From NCBI GenBank assembly GCA_913057205.1, contig CAJXNO010000005.1, forward strand, positions 44,620-108,619: DNA of 64,000 nucleotides, in the 5' to 3' direction. The notes beneath the pieces are model-generated. The model worked only from the letters and a program-made list of their open reading frames with translations. It did not search any database and had not been told where the DNA came from. Position 1 is the first letter of the stretch. Each line of letters starts with the position of its first letter. Positions 1-8,575 of the stretch are shown piece by piece. This DNA is from an uncultured Flavobacteriales bacterium. GTDB lineage: Bacteria > Bacteroidota > Bacteroidia > Flavobacteriales_G > Salibacteraceae. Both the position numbers and the translations under genes were made by a program.

Positions 1-324
1 ATCGGTGCAGAACTCCAGATCGATCAGGCCGAAGCGGATAAGAACATTGCCCAAGCCCGTGCAGAAGAACGTAGAGCCATGGCCGTAGCCCAAGAGCAAG
101 AGATGAAGGCAAAAGCGCAAGAAGCGCGTGCCAAGGTGATCGAAGCAGAAGCCGAAGTGCCTAAAGCCATGGCGGAAGCCTTCCGAAATGGAAACCTCGG
201 CATCATGGACTACCAACGCTACAACAACATCCAAGCGGATACCGAGATGCGCCAAGCAATCGCCAAGCCTGAAGATAAAGGGAACGAAGGCGAGAGCTCA
301 AAGCCAAAAGGTAAAGGGAAGTAA
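1..324 (+). CDS. floA: Flotillin-like protein FloA, C-terminal part
   Basis: The reading frame is open from base 1 and ends at TAA 322-324, so only the last 107 residues are present. They begin with an Ala/Glu/Lys-rich amphipathic stretch ([20 protein letters not shown]) followed by [20 protein letters not shown], which matches the end of FloA (YqfA) flotillin-like proteins. FloA is a membrane-anchored SPFH-family scaffold that oligomerises through this helical region and is associated with membrane microdomains. The tail is Lys/Gly/Ser rich and looks disordered. The N-terminal hairpin and SPFH domain lie outside the window. The next 128 bases, up to the convergent tpiA, hold nothing I can identify. 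The family call is from recognised sequence; the role in this organism is inferred. Confidence 0.9.
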   Translation: MGAELQIDQAEADKNIAQARAEERRAMAVAQEQEMKAKAQEARAKVIEAEAEVPKAMAEAFRNGNLGIMDYQRYNNIQADTEMRQAIAKPEDKGNEGESSKPKGKGK

Positions 325-452
325 ATCGTCTTCGCAGATTGCTTGATGCTGGGATCGAAGCGCCTCGGAAAGCGCTGTCCAGTAAGAAACCTATGCCAAA
401 AAGAGTCAGCTCAGGTAGGGATGCTGGATTGGAAAAGAAGGTAGTTACAGGG

Positions 453-1211
453 CTATGCGCTAATGATCGCGGTGAACTGATCTGCTTTCAAGGAGGCACC
501 TCCGATCAACCCACCGTCTACATCGGGCTGCTGTAAAAGTGCCGCTGCGTTATCTGGCTTCATGCTTCCTCCATAAAGGATTCGAACAACGGCTGCTCGA
601 GCATCACCTTGTTGCTCCTTCACCCAGTTTCGGATGAACGCATGCATTTCTTGCGCTTGTTCTGGCGTGGCCGTCTCCCCTGTTCCAATCGCCCAGACGG
701 GTTCGTAGGCGATGGTGATCTGATCCCATTCCGAATTATTCAAACCACTTAGTACCTCATGGAGCTGACGCTCTACCACATCGAAGTGCTGTCCTGACTT
801 TCGATCCTCCAAGACCTCCCCACAACAGAATACAACGTTCAGACCATGCTCTAGGCTGCGCTTCGTCTTTTCTAAAAGCACCGCTCCATCTTCGTGGAAA
901 TAACTTCTTCGCTCTGAGTGTCCGACCAATGCATAATCGGCTCCTGCTACCTTAGCCATTGAGGCAGAAACTTCACCGGTAAATGCACCATCTGTAGTTG
1001 CTGCCACATCCTGAACACCGAGTTGAATTCCTGATGAGGCGTTTCGAAGAAACTCATGAGCATGTCGAGTGTAGAGGGCTGGCGGGAAGATCAGGACGTC
1101 CTTTTGATCCAGGTTACCATCCACCGCTTCGCAAAGCTCAGCGATCAAGGTCATCGCTTCATTAAAGTCAAGGTTCATCTTCCAGTTTCCGGCGATCAGT
1201 TTCTTTCTCAT
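453..1211 (-). CDS. tpiA: Triose-phosphate isomerase
   Basis: Interconverts dihydroxyacetone phosphate and glyceraldehyde 3-phosphate in glycolysis and gluconeogenesis, in the cytosol. The 252-residue product starts MRKKLIAGNWKMN with the substrate-binding Asn/Lys. It carries the catalytic His in ALVGHSERR, the catalytic Glu in AYEPVWAIGTG and the phosphate-binding LYGGSMKPDNA. Length is standard for a full TIM barrel. An upstream in-frame extension of 31 codons exists, but the family N-terminus fixes the start at 1211. The gene lies 25 bases downstream of the broken permease and appears to be the last gene of a minus-strand run beginning with the BT_3928-type protein. Confidence 0.97.
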   Translation of the reverse strand: MRKKLIAGNWKMNLDFNEAMTLIAELCEAVDGNLDQKDVLIFPPALYTRHAHEFLRNASSGIQLGVQDVAATTDGAFTGEVSASMAKVAGADYALVGHSERRSYFHEDGAVLLEKTKRSLEHGLNVVFCCGEVLEDRKSGQHFDVVERQLHEVLSGLNNSEWDQITIAYEPVWAIGTGETATPEQAQEMHAFIRNWVKEQQGDARAAVVRILYGGSMKPDNAAALLQQPDVDGGLIGGASLKADQFTAIISA

Positions 1212-1236
1212 GCTGCAATAATAAAACGAGCGGACC

Positions 1237-2255
1237 TCATGCGGCTTTGATGCTTGGATTAAACTTCCAAAGGAACACCTTGGTAAACTCGTCTGTGACG
1301 ACATAAACTGTGACGATCAGCAAGGTTACACCGGTGATCACAGGGAAATCTTGATGCTCGATGGCACTGAGCAGCAAGGTACCAATGCCCTTGAAGCCAA
1401 AGACAAATTCTACGAACATGGCCCCTGCCATCAGAGAGGCAACCCAACCGGTAAGTGCTCCCAACATCGGTGCCATGGCATTGATCAAAGCGTGTTTCAA
1501 GAACACCTGATGTTCCGAGAGTCCCTTGGCCCGCGCCGTGCGGATGTAGCTCTCATCCAATACTTCCACCATACTATTCCGCATGAGCTGCGTACTCACG
1601 GAGATCGGACGCACAGACAAGGCGAGCATCGGCAAGATCAAATGAGCCAACACCAACCGCTCCTCTTGGGCATATACATCGTAGGTAAAAAGGTTGCCAG
1701 TCACGGGCAGTCCGAAAACGCCATGCATCAGGTAGCCAATGGACCATGCAAGGAACATGGTTGCTACAAAGGATGGAACGGCTAAGCCAAAAGCATTCAA
1801 CATTCGCACTACACGATCGATTAAGCCATTCCTTGAGCGAGCGGCGAGTATACCAAGGGGTATACCGATCAATCCGGTGAAAAGCAGGGTACTGAAAACC
1901 AAAACAAGGGTCTCTGGCAAGCCGTCCCAGATCAAATCGTTCACACCTCGCCGATCATGGCTGGATCTACCAAGGTAGGGGTACTTCAGATGCAGACTGC
2001 CACTGAAGACATCGATGGTAAACATGAATTCCACCCTGGGTGCAATTCGGAGGATCTAGCAAAACTTACGGGACTGATATCGTTGATGAAAGCAGCGTAA
2101 CGATGCAGAACAGAGGGCTCATCACCTCCTCCGTAAGAAATGGCTTCGCTGCGTGATGGGATGGCTTCAAAGACAACGAACAACAAACTTGCGACCATGA
2201 AGACGGTCAAGACCATCTTGAGCAGGACACGAGAGAGTTGTATCAGTGATTGCAC
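1237..2255 (-). pseudogene. ABC transporter permease (DppB/OppB type), frameshifted
   Basis: Two frames together make one dipeptide/oligopeptide-type ABC permease. The upstream frame (GTG at 2255, to about 2035) gives the N-terminal membrane helix and a periplasmic stretch ending near NDISPVSF. The other frame (about 2034 to 1237) gives the remaining five or so helices with the typical EAA-loop-like YIRTARAKGLSEHQV and the FVEFVFGFKGIGTLLL segment. Restoring one G in the GGG run opposite 2034-2036 would join them into a protein of about 339 residues, normal for the family. As read, the upstream frame runs out of frame to a stop at 1986. The start overlaps nothing but directly abuts the stop of the upstream BT_3928 gene. 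No partner permease, ATPase or binding protein is nearby. It could be a real mutation or a sequencing error. Confidence 0.8.
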
Positions 2256-3602
2256 CTAACGAAAATAGGACGCTTTTAGCTCTTCGTAGGTAGGCAGGTC
2301 ATTATAATGCCACTTACCGACCACGGTTCCTTCTTTTAGCAAGACCAATCCAGGGTTGGATCGTATGATCGTCTTCAACATGGTTGCATCACCCGTAAGG
2401 ATGTCATAGCTTACTTGATTGGCGTGACGATAGCCGTTCACCTCGCCGTATACGTTCGCTGCTAAGCCATACATGTACGGACCACCATCCGGATCGTTCA
2501 TCGCTCCTTCATTGATCGCATTGAGCTTTTGCTGTACCTCTTCCGAAGCCTTCGTAATGTCATAAGTGATCGCCAATAGCATGAACGGCTCAGCTAGAAT
2601 ATCCTCCGTGAGGTCATTACCATCCATGTCTTCCAATACGAAGTCGTGAATCGGAGGCTCACACCCTTTCGAAATGAGTTCGGTTTCGCGGTCAACGAAT
2701 TCTGCACCTGGGATGTTCCAAGGTTCTTCTTCGGTGGTGTAGCTTTTGGTCTCACCGCCGACTTTATAATACCACGTGTCTTTGTAAACGTCTTGAGGCG
2801 CATCGGGCGGACACTCCTTCAATTCAGCAATGTTGTTACCGATCTTATAAGGTCTAAAATCCTTGATCGGGAGGTGCCAGTAGCAATACAAGCTGAACCC
2901 TAAGCTCACCACTGTTGCTCCAAGCGCCATGACCCAGTCGCGGGTATCAGACTGCATCACTTGTTTGATCGCCAACAAAAGGGCAAAGGTCACAAGGGCA
3001 AACCAGATCGGGAATACCCATCCAACCACCCCAAGGGCAAAGATCGCGATCAAGGCACCCGAAATGCTCAGGTTGATCGCATCGGTTCGGATGCCCTCTG
3101 GTTTGATGTTCTTGTAATCGATGAAGATGATGATGGTGAAGATCATCAAGACCACATCCTTCGCGAACGACTGCCATGGAGTGAGCTTAATGGCATCACC
3201 AAAACAGCCACAGTCTTTCATGTAACTGATGTCTTCCCGAGCCGTGAATCCGAATAAGCCCTCGAAGAAACCGGTGGTAGCTGATTGTGGGTTATCAAAG
3301 AACCAGTTGGCCACAGCCGTATATCCCGTGAGGAAAGTGAAGAAGATCATCAGGAGTAGAAGCGACCAAGAGGCCAATTTCATCCGTGCACCGAAAAGCA
3401 CTGCCACACCCAGAACGATCTCGGCTACGCACACCAATATGCTCAGTTCTAGCGCCCATGGATCTAACCAAGGCATGTTGAACACACCTGGTGCGAAATA
3501 GTCATTGAGTTTGTAAGAGAACCCAACAGGATCATTCGCCTTGATGAGTCCAGATACAATGAAAAGGGAACCAACGAGTAAGCGAGAAATTCGGCTTAGC
3601 AT
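2256..3602 (-). CDS. BT_3928-type DoxX family membrane protein
   Basis: The 448-residue protein opens with a DoxX-like four-helix membrane region (SGLIKANDPVGFSYKLNDYF in the first 40 residues; further helices to about residue 240). A C-terminal soluble region from about 280 onward resembles a thioredoxin/redoxin fold (PPIHDFVLEDMDGNDLTEDI, then FMLLAITYDITKASEEV and NPGLVLLKEGTVVGKW) but shows no CxxC pair. A CGCFGD motif sits in the loop near residue 130. This matches the BT_3928 family, whose function is not established. In other Bacteroidota I recall it lying beside DUF1599 and tpiA genes; here tpiA is two genes downstream, while DUF1599 is displaced by about 4.4 kb. The stop is immediately followed by the GTG of the broken permease. 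Confidence 0.82.
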   Translation of the reverse strand: MLSRISRLLVGSLFIVSGLIKANDPVGFSYKLNDYFAPGVFNMPWLDPWALELSILVCVAEIVLGVAVLFGARMKLASWSLLLLMIFFTFLTGYTAVANWFFDNPQSATTGFFEGLFGFTAREDISYMKDCGCFGDAIKLTPWQSFAKDVVLMIFTIIIFIDYKNIKPEGIRTDAINLSISGALIAIFALGVVGWVFPIWFALVTFALLLAIKQVMQSDTRDWVMALGATVVSLGFSLYCYWHLPIKDFRPYKIGNNIAELKECPPDAPQDVYKDTWYYKVGGETKSYTTEEEPWNIPGAEFVDRETELISKGCEPPIHDFVLEDMDGNDLTEDILAEPFMLLAITYDITKASEEVQQKLNAINEGAMNDPDGGPYMYGLAANVYGEVNGYRHANQVSYDILTGDATMLKTIIRSNPGLVLLKEGTVVGKWHYNDLPTYEELKASYFR

Positions 3603-3679
3603 ATCTACACAGTTTAAGTGCTAGCAAAAATACAGGCGAAGCCTAAGCGAACGATTCGATTAACAGGTGATTAACGCTC

Positions 3680-4609
3680 CTATGCGTCAAGAGACCAGCC
3701 GAGGTGTTGGCAACGATAAGCCACTGGTGTACATCCTTCTGCTTTCTTGAAGGCTCGGTTGAAATAATTGGGGTCATTGAAACCGGATGCGTAGGCTACT
3801 TCCTTCACCTTCATGTCCTTTTGTTCTGTGAGGAGTTCTTTCGCGTACTTCAAGCGTTCCTCGAGCACGAGTTGTGCGGGTGAAATACCATACTCTTCTG
3901 TGAACAAGCGATATAAGCTGGATTTACTCATCCCCACCAGCCTGCACAGCTCATCAACCTTGATCTCTGAACTGAGGTTGGTATTGATGTAACTGAAGAT
4001 GGCTTCCAGCGGTCCACGGTTGCTATTGGCCGTAAAACCGTGTTCAGCATTCCTTAGGTTTTGGATCCGGATTAGGCTAAGCACCAATTCACGTAAGATC
4101 AGGTCGGCCTCAAACTGCTTCAAAGGATCATTTCCAGACAGCACACGAATCATCTTACTGCTGATATTGGCGAGGTGATCGTTGTTCTTGAGCACCAAGT
4201 CTTGCAAATTGAACTGAAAGCTATTGGTCGCCTTTCCTTCGTGCAGTTCGTTGATCCGATCGAGCTGCGAAGAGAGGTAAGACTCATCGATAACAAGTGC
4301 CGTACATTGGGTTGGTTTGCCAACCTCTGCATCAGGAAAATCGATGCGCATCAGCATATCGCGTTCAGCCATCACCGTCTCTCCCGGTAGGTAGTCAAAG
4401 TCATCCATTCCTTCTAAACGCATCACCTTCCGCCCCCTCAGCATCGATGTTATGGTAAAGCCATCAAACTTCAAATGGAAATCTTCGGCTTTCGAGTGTG
4501 TCTCGAATATGTTCAGTTCACAGAAATCGAGGTTGAACTTATTCCGATGCTCCACCAGAGCGTCTAACTGCTCCATAGCAGTCAACTTATATGGGGTAAT
4601 GTAAGGCAA
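3680..4609 (-). CDS. AraC-family transcriptional regulator
   Basis: A 309-residue regulator. The C-terminal 100 residues form the double helix-turn-helix of AraC/XylS proteins: VDELCRLVGMSKSSLYRLF for the first, then VKEVAYASGFNDPNYFNRAF and KKAEGCTPVAYR for the second. The N-terminal 200 residues are an effector or oligomerisation domain I cannot assign to a ligand. It is divergently placed, with a 155-base spacer, from the aldehyde dehydrogenase at 4765, the usual arrangement for a local activator of that gene. A later in-frame Met (residue 12) is an alternative start. That it responds to an aldehyde or alcohol is inferred only from position. Confidence 0.88.
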   Translation of the reverse strand: MPYITPYKLTAMEQLDALVEHRNKFNLDFCELNIFETHSKAEDFHLKFDGFTITSMLRGRKVMRLEGMDDFDYLPGETVMAERDMLMRIDFPDAEVGKPTQCTALVIDESYLSSQLDRINELHEGKATNSFQFNLQDLVLKNNDHLANISSKMIRVLSGNDPLKQFEADLILRELVLSLIRIQNLRNAEHGFTANSNRGPLEAIFSYINTNLSSEIKVDELCRLVGMSKSSLYRLFTEEYGISPAQLVLEERLKYAKELLTEQKDMKVKEVAYASGFNDPNYFNRAFKKAEGCTPVAYRCQHLGWSLDA

Positions 4610-4764
4610 GTGTTCTTGAGGAATGTCTCAAATCTAAGTCATAGCCAGGAGCTAATAAACTGACATTCATCAGCTTGGGAAGATTGTGCTATAAAATGAG
4701 GAAATAGTCCCATCGTTTCCATCCAGATAACATGAGTATTGAGGAAATCAAAATCTAAAATCCT

Positions 4765-6306
4765 ATGGAAACATTAGACATGGAAGCTGCTGTAGCTTCA
4801 TTCCCATTCGTGGGAAAACCAGTTAGCTTTAAGGCTAAGTACGACAATTACATTGGTGGTAGATGGGTTGCCCCTGTTCAAGGCCAATACTTTGATAATA
4901 TTTCACCAGTAACGGGTCAAGTATTCACCAAAGCGGCGCGTTCAACCAAAGAAGACATCGAGCTTGCGCTGGATGCTGCACACAAGGCTTTCCCAAGCTG
5001 GAGCAAGTCTAGCGCTGCTGAACGATCGAATCTCCTGCTTAAGATTGCTCAGGTGATGGAAGACAACCTTGAATACCTGGCCACGGTAGAAACCATCGAC
5101 AATGGAAAGGCCATCCGCGAGACCATGGCAGCTGATATTCCGTTGTGCATTGACCACTTCCGCTACTTCGCTGGGGTGATCCGTGCCGATGAAAGCACGA
5201 TTTCTGAGCACGATGAGCATACGGTAAGCATCAACTTGCACGAACCGATTGGTGTGGTTGGTCAGATCATCCCATGGAACTTCCCATTGCTCATGGCAAC
5301 TTGGAAGATCGCACCAGCGTTGGCCGCTGGAAACTGTGTGGTAGTGAAGCCTGCAGAACAAACTCCTACGAGCATTGCGTGCTTATTGGAGCTGATCGAT
5401 GGTATCCTTCCTGAAGGGGTATTGAATGTGGTTTCAGGGTTTGGCCCAGAGGCTGGTAAGCCCTTGGCTACCTCATCACGCATCGCAAAGGTGGCGTTCA
5501 CGGGTGAGACCACTACAGGAAGGTTGATCATGCAATACGCATCTGAGAACCTGATCCCTGTGACCATGGAACTCGGTGGAAAATCACCAAACATCTTCTT
5601 CAAGTCGATCGCAGATGCTGACGATGAGTTTTTCGATAAGGCGGTTGAAGGTGCGGTGATGTTCGCATTGAACCAAGGCGAGGTATGTACTTGCCCATCG
5701 AGGATCTTGGTTCATGAAGATGTATATGATCGCTTCATGGAACGGGTGATCGCTCGCACCAATGCCATTAAGATGGGTAACCCACTCGATCCAAACACCA
5801 TGATGGGTGCACAAGCATCCAGTGATCAGTTTGAAAAGATCATGAGCTACATGGACATCGGCAGACAAGAAGGTGCCGAAGTGCTCTGTGGTGGTGAGAA
5901 GCAGTCACTGAACAGTGGGTTGGAAAATGGATACTACATCAAGCCTACCATCTTCAAGGGACACAACAAGATGCGCATCTTCCAAGAGGAGATCTTTGGT
6001 CCGGTTACGTCGGTTACCACCTTTAAAACAATGGAACAGGCGATTGAAATCGCCAATGATACCTTCTATGGTTTAGGTGCAGGTGTTTGGACCCGCGATG
6101 CACATGAAATGTATCAAGTGCCAAGAGCCATTCAGGCCGGACGTGTATGGGTGAACTGCTATCATGCCTATCCAGCCCATGCCCCATTTGGAGGTTACAA
6201 GAAATCAGGGTTTGGCCGTGAAACACACAAGATGATGTTGGATCACTACCGTCAGACCAAGAACATGTTGATCTCTTATGACAAAAAGAAGCTTGGTTTC
6301 TTCTAG
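4765..6306 (+). CDS. NAD-dependent aldehyde dehydrogenase (ExaC/AldB-like)
   Basis: Oxidises an aliphatic aldehyde, probably acetaldehyde or a similar small aldehyde, to the acid with NAD(P)+. The 513-residue protein has the complete ALDH layout: Rossmann region with [10 protein letters not shown] and VVKPAEQTP, general-base Glu269 in [10 protein letters not shown], catalytic Cys308 in [11 protein letters not shown], and the C-terminal EEIFGPV and [12 protein letters not shown] motifs. The neighbouring Cys310 is typical of the ExaC/AldB subgroup. It lies between a divergent AraC regulator and a DUF779 gene, an association known from ethanol- and aldehyde-oxidising bacteria. A strong hairpin terminator follows directly. 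The exact substrate is not visible in the sequence. Confidence 0.94.
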   Translation: METLDMEAAVASFPFVGKPVSFKAKYDNYIGGRWVAPVQGQYFDNISPVTGQVFTKAARSTKEDIELALDAAHKAFPSWSKSSAAERSNLLLKIAQVMEDNLEYLATVETIDNGKAIRETMAADIPLCIDHFRYFAGVIRADESTISEHDEHTVSINLHEPIGVVGQIIPWNFPLLMATWKIAPALAAGNCVVVKPAEQTPTSIACLLELIDGILPEGVLNVVSGFGPEAGKPLATSSRIAKVAFTGETTTGRLIMQYASENLIPVTMELGGKSPNIFFKSIADADDEFFDKAVEGAVMFALNQGEVCTCPSRILVHEDVYDRFMERVIARTNAIKMGNPLDPNTMMGAQASSDQFEKIMSYMDIGRQEGAEVLCGGEKQSLNSGLENGYYIKPTIFKGHNKMRIFQEEIFGPVTSVTTFKTMEQAIEIANDTFYGLGAGVWTRDAHEMYQVPRAIQAGRVWVNCYHAYPAHAPFGGYKKSGFGRETHKMMLDHYRQTKNMLISYDKKKLGFF

Positions 6307-6325
6307 TCAAGCTAGTTAACCACCG

Positions 6326-6359
6326 AAACGAGGCGGCCCCAATCGCCTCGTTTTTTTTT
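6326..6359 (+). terminator. Rho-independent terminator after the aldehyde dehydrogenase
   Basis: A perfect 10-bp stem (arm 6326-6335 AAACGAGGCG, loop 6336-6343, arm 6344-6353) runs into an uninterrupted T tract to 6359. It lies between the aldehyde dehydrogenase stop and the DUF779 start at 6376, so most transcripts should end before DUF779 unless there is read-through or a promoter in the short remaining gap. Confidence 0.85.
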
Positions 6360-6375
6360 CTCAAAAAACAGAGAT

Positions 6376-6756
6376 ATGGGAACAATAAAACGTGTAATAG
6401 CCAGCGACTCCGCTAAAGCGTTGATCGATGACCTTAGAAAAGACTATGGTCCTGTGGTCTTTCACCAAAGCGGTGGGTGCTGCGACGGGTCGCAACCGAT
6501 GTGCTTCGAAGAAGGCGACTTCAAACTCGGCTACAGCGATGTTTGTCTAGGTAAGGTCTATGGAGCTGAATTCTGGATGAGCAAAGACCAATTTGAATAC
6601 TGGCAATACTCTGAATTGACGTTGGATGTAGTGAAAGGAAGAGGATCGAGCTTCTCCCTTGAGATTCCCCGTGGAGTAAGGTTCATCATCCGATCCAGGA
6701 TCTTCAACGATGACGAATACGAGCACTTGGAACCCGTTACCGAGCTCAACGACTAG
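6376..6756 (+). CDS. DUF779 protein
   Basis: A 126-residue cytosolic protein of the DUF779 family, recognised from FHQSGGCCDGSQPMC near residue 32 and DVVKGRGSSFSLEIPRGVRF near residue 95. The Cys-rich GGCCDGS segment could bind metal or be redox active, but no reaction is established. DUF779 genes commonly sit directly beside ExaC/AldB-type aldehyde dehydrogenases, as here, which suggests an accessory role for that enzyme. The gene starts only 17 bases after the terminator's T tract and its end overlaps the convergent glycosyltransferase by 11 bases. Confidence 0.88.
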   Translation: MGTIKRVIASDSAKALIDDLRKDYGPVVFHQSGGCCDGSQPMCFEEGDFKLGYSDVCLGKVYGAEFWMSKDQFEYWQYSELTLDVVKGRGSSFSLEIPRGVRFIIRSRIFNDDEYEHLEPVTELND

Positions 6757-7993
6757 CCTTTGCCATGATCCACTTAGAAAGGTAGCGGTAGCTCTTTTGG
6801 CTGTTGAGCTGCAGCATCCCTCCTACCCAATTCTTGTTTCGGTGTTCCGCCAAATCCAGCTTGATCTCTGCAATGCGCTGCATACTGGCTGACTCCAGCT
6901 CGGCATTCCCAAAGCGATCATCGAGCAAGGGCTTCATCTTGTCGCGGGCATCTTGCCAAACAGAATCGTTCTTATAGTATTGAATGGCTTGATCTGCAAA
7001 CGCGGACCAATCATCGCAAATGGCTCCCGGCCATGTAGCCGCTTCCCCTATTCCTTCTGCACCGATCGAAGTGGTAATGCTCGGTAGGCCAAAACGCATC
7101 GCATCCACCAACTTTCCCTTTAAGCCTGCCCCAAAGCGCAAAGGTGCCAGCAGCACACGCGCCTTCTTCAACACCTGCCCTGCGGAGGGTGCATGTCCGT
7201 TCACCAAAAAACCTTGCTTGGAATCATGCCATTGCATGACGTGTTGGCCTGCATAGGCACCATATACCTGCAACCTTGCTTCGGGTAACGCTTGTCTGAT
7301 CCGCGGCCAGAGCTCTTCTTTCAACGCCTTTACTGCATCCCTATTCGGTGCATGCTTGAAGTTACCTATGCTGACGAAATCCGTTCGCGCATCGAAAAGT
7401 GGCATGCGCTCTACCTCATCAATCGATGATTGACTCAATTGAAACGGCATGTAGAAAAGCAGGTTTGGAGCTACATTGAACTGCTCTTTCAATAAATTCA
7501 TCTCGAAGCTGGAGATCACAAGGGTGAGATCGCATCGATGGATCGCAGCCAACTCCCTGAACATGATCTCTCGATGCAGGTCTGAAGCTTGAAAGGGTCT
7601 GCCGGCATTCAAAGCGGCTTCCCGGGCATAACGCAAGCCGTGCAGATCTTCTGAATCCAACACACGGACAGCTTTCGGAAGGTGCTCTGCTACACGCCAA
7701 CCGAACTGTTCCTCCACCATAAACCGATCAAAGAGTACTACATCTGGAGCGCACTCCAAAAGAAAAGCATCAAAGGCATCATCGTTTACACGGATGTGAT
7801 GCGTCGCAATACCTTTAGCTGGGAGGTCGATCGCAAGCGCCGACGGAGTTGCCGTGGTAGCGTAATCGATCCGATAGCCATGTGCTAAGAAACTGTCGAG
7901 CAAGCGCTCCATCCGCCAACCTGCGGCAGAGGCCGTGGGCTCCACCCAAACGTTGCTGAGCACCAATAAGCGCTGCTGATCAGAACCTGGCAT
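6746..7993 (-). CDS. Glycosyltransferase, GT-B fold (group 1 / GT4-like)
   Basis: A 415-residue GT-B glycosyltransferase. The N-terminal half holds an acceptor-type Rossmann domain (LLVLSNVWVEPTASAAGWRM at the start). The C-terminal half has FVSIGNFKHAPNRDAV, LRFGAGLKGKLVDAMRFGLP and ITTSIGAEGI, typical of Glyco_trans_1_4 donor-binding domains. It has no signal peptide and should act at the cytoplasmic membrane on an unknown acceptor. I start it at 7993, not at 8164, because the longer form would run out of frame through the DUF1599 gene. The start then overlaps the DUF1599 stop by one base (TAATG), implying translational coupling. Its sugar and acceptor cannot be read from the sequence. Confidence 0.87.
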   Translation of the reverse strand: MPGSDQQRLLVLSNVWVEPTASAAGWRMERLLDSFLAHGYRIDYATTATPSALAIDLPAKGIATHHIRVNDDAFDAFLLECAPDVVLFDRFMVEEQFGWRVAEHLPKAVRVLDSEDLHGLRYAREAALNAGRPFQASDLHREIMFRELAAIHRCDLTLVISSFEMNLLKEQFNVAPNLLFYMPFQLSQSSIDEVERMPLFDARTDFVSIGNFKHAPNRDAVKALKEELWPRIRQALPEARLQVYGAYAGQHVMQWHDSKQGFLVNGHAPSAGQVLKKARVLLAPLRFGAGLKGKLVDAMRFGLPSITTSIGAEGIGEAATWPGAICDDWSAFADQAIQYYKNDSVWQDARDKMKPLLDDRFGNAELESASMQRIAEIKLDLAEHRNKNWVGGMLQLNSQKSYRYLSKWIMAKASR

Positions 7994-8529
7994 TAGGCAT
8001 GTAAACGGATCAGCGCAAACATGGCATAGTTCATCATGTCTTGATAATTGGCATCGATGCCTTCGCTGATCAGGGTCTTTCCTTGGTTGTCTTCGATCTG
8101 TCGGATGCGCAAGATCTTCATCAAGATAAGGTCGGTCAGGGAGCTGATCCGCATGTCTCGCCAAGCTTCCCCATAATCATGGTTCTTCTTGATCATGAGT
8201 GCACGTGTCTCTTGCGCTTTGGCATCGTAGAGCTCCTCTGCCCTATCGGGTGATAGCTCCATGCCTTCATTGGACGGTAGCTCCAACTGCAGTTGAGCCA
8301 TGATGCAGTAGTTCACGATACCAAGGAATTCATCGGCCACATCTTCTCCCACCTTGTTCTCTCCCGTCTCTTCAATGGTACGGATACGCTGTGCCTTGAT
8401 AAAGATCTGGTCGGTCAGTGATTTGGGTCGCAAGATGCGCCATGCCGTGCCGTAATCCTTCGTTTTCTTCATGAAGACCTCCTTGCATCGGGCAAGGGCT
8501 TCGTCGTATTGTTTTAGCGTATCTTCCAT
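7993..8529 (-). CDS. DUF1599 protein with two tandem repeats
   Basis: The 178-residue protein is two copies of one module of about 75 residues. Copy 1 reads KTKDYGTAWRILRPKSLTDQ (near residue 22) then RIRTIEETGEN and GIVNYCIMAQLQL. Copy 2 reads KNHDYGEAWRDMRISSLTDL (near 115) then RIRQIEDNQGK and DMMNYAMFALIRL. The DYGxAWR..R..SLTD core identifies DUF1599, which I recall being proposed as a nucleotide-modification-associated domain; no activity is established. In many Bacteroidota this gene neighbours folP and the BT_3928/tpiA genes. Here folP is divergent 46 bases away, and the gene is coupled to a downstream glycosyltransferase instead. Confidence 0.88.
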   Translation of the reverse strand: MEDTLKQYDEALARCKEVFMKKTKDYGTAWRILRPKSLTDQIFIKAQRIRTIEETGENKVGEDVADEFLGIVNYCIMAQLQLELPSNEGMELSPDRAEELYDAKAQETRALMIKKNHDYGEAWRDMRISSLTDLILMKILRIRQIEDNQGKTLISEGIDANYQDMMNYAMFALIRLHA

Positions 8530-8575
8530 CTACTTTCGTCCGGGCTTATAAACAGGGCAAAATACAGCAATTCCA

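Noticed and set aside
1351..1785. Plus-strand 144-residue open frame
   Set aside because: It is antisense to the permease, has His/Gln/Arg-rich composition typical of a shadow frame and no recognisable domain.
7994..8164. Longer glycosyltransferase starting at 8164
   Set aside because: The extra 57 residues are Arg/Asp/His rich, unlike any GT-B N-terminus, and lie antiphase within the DUF1599 gene.
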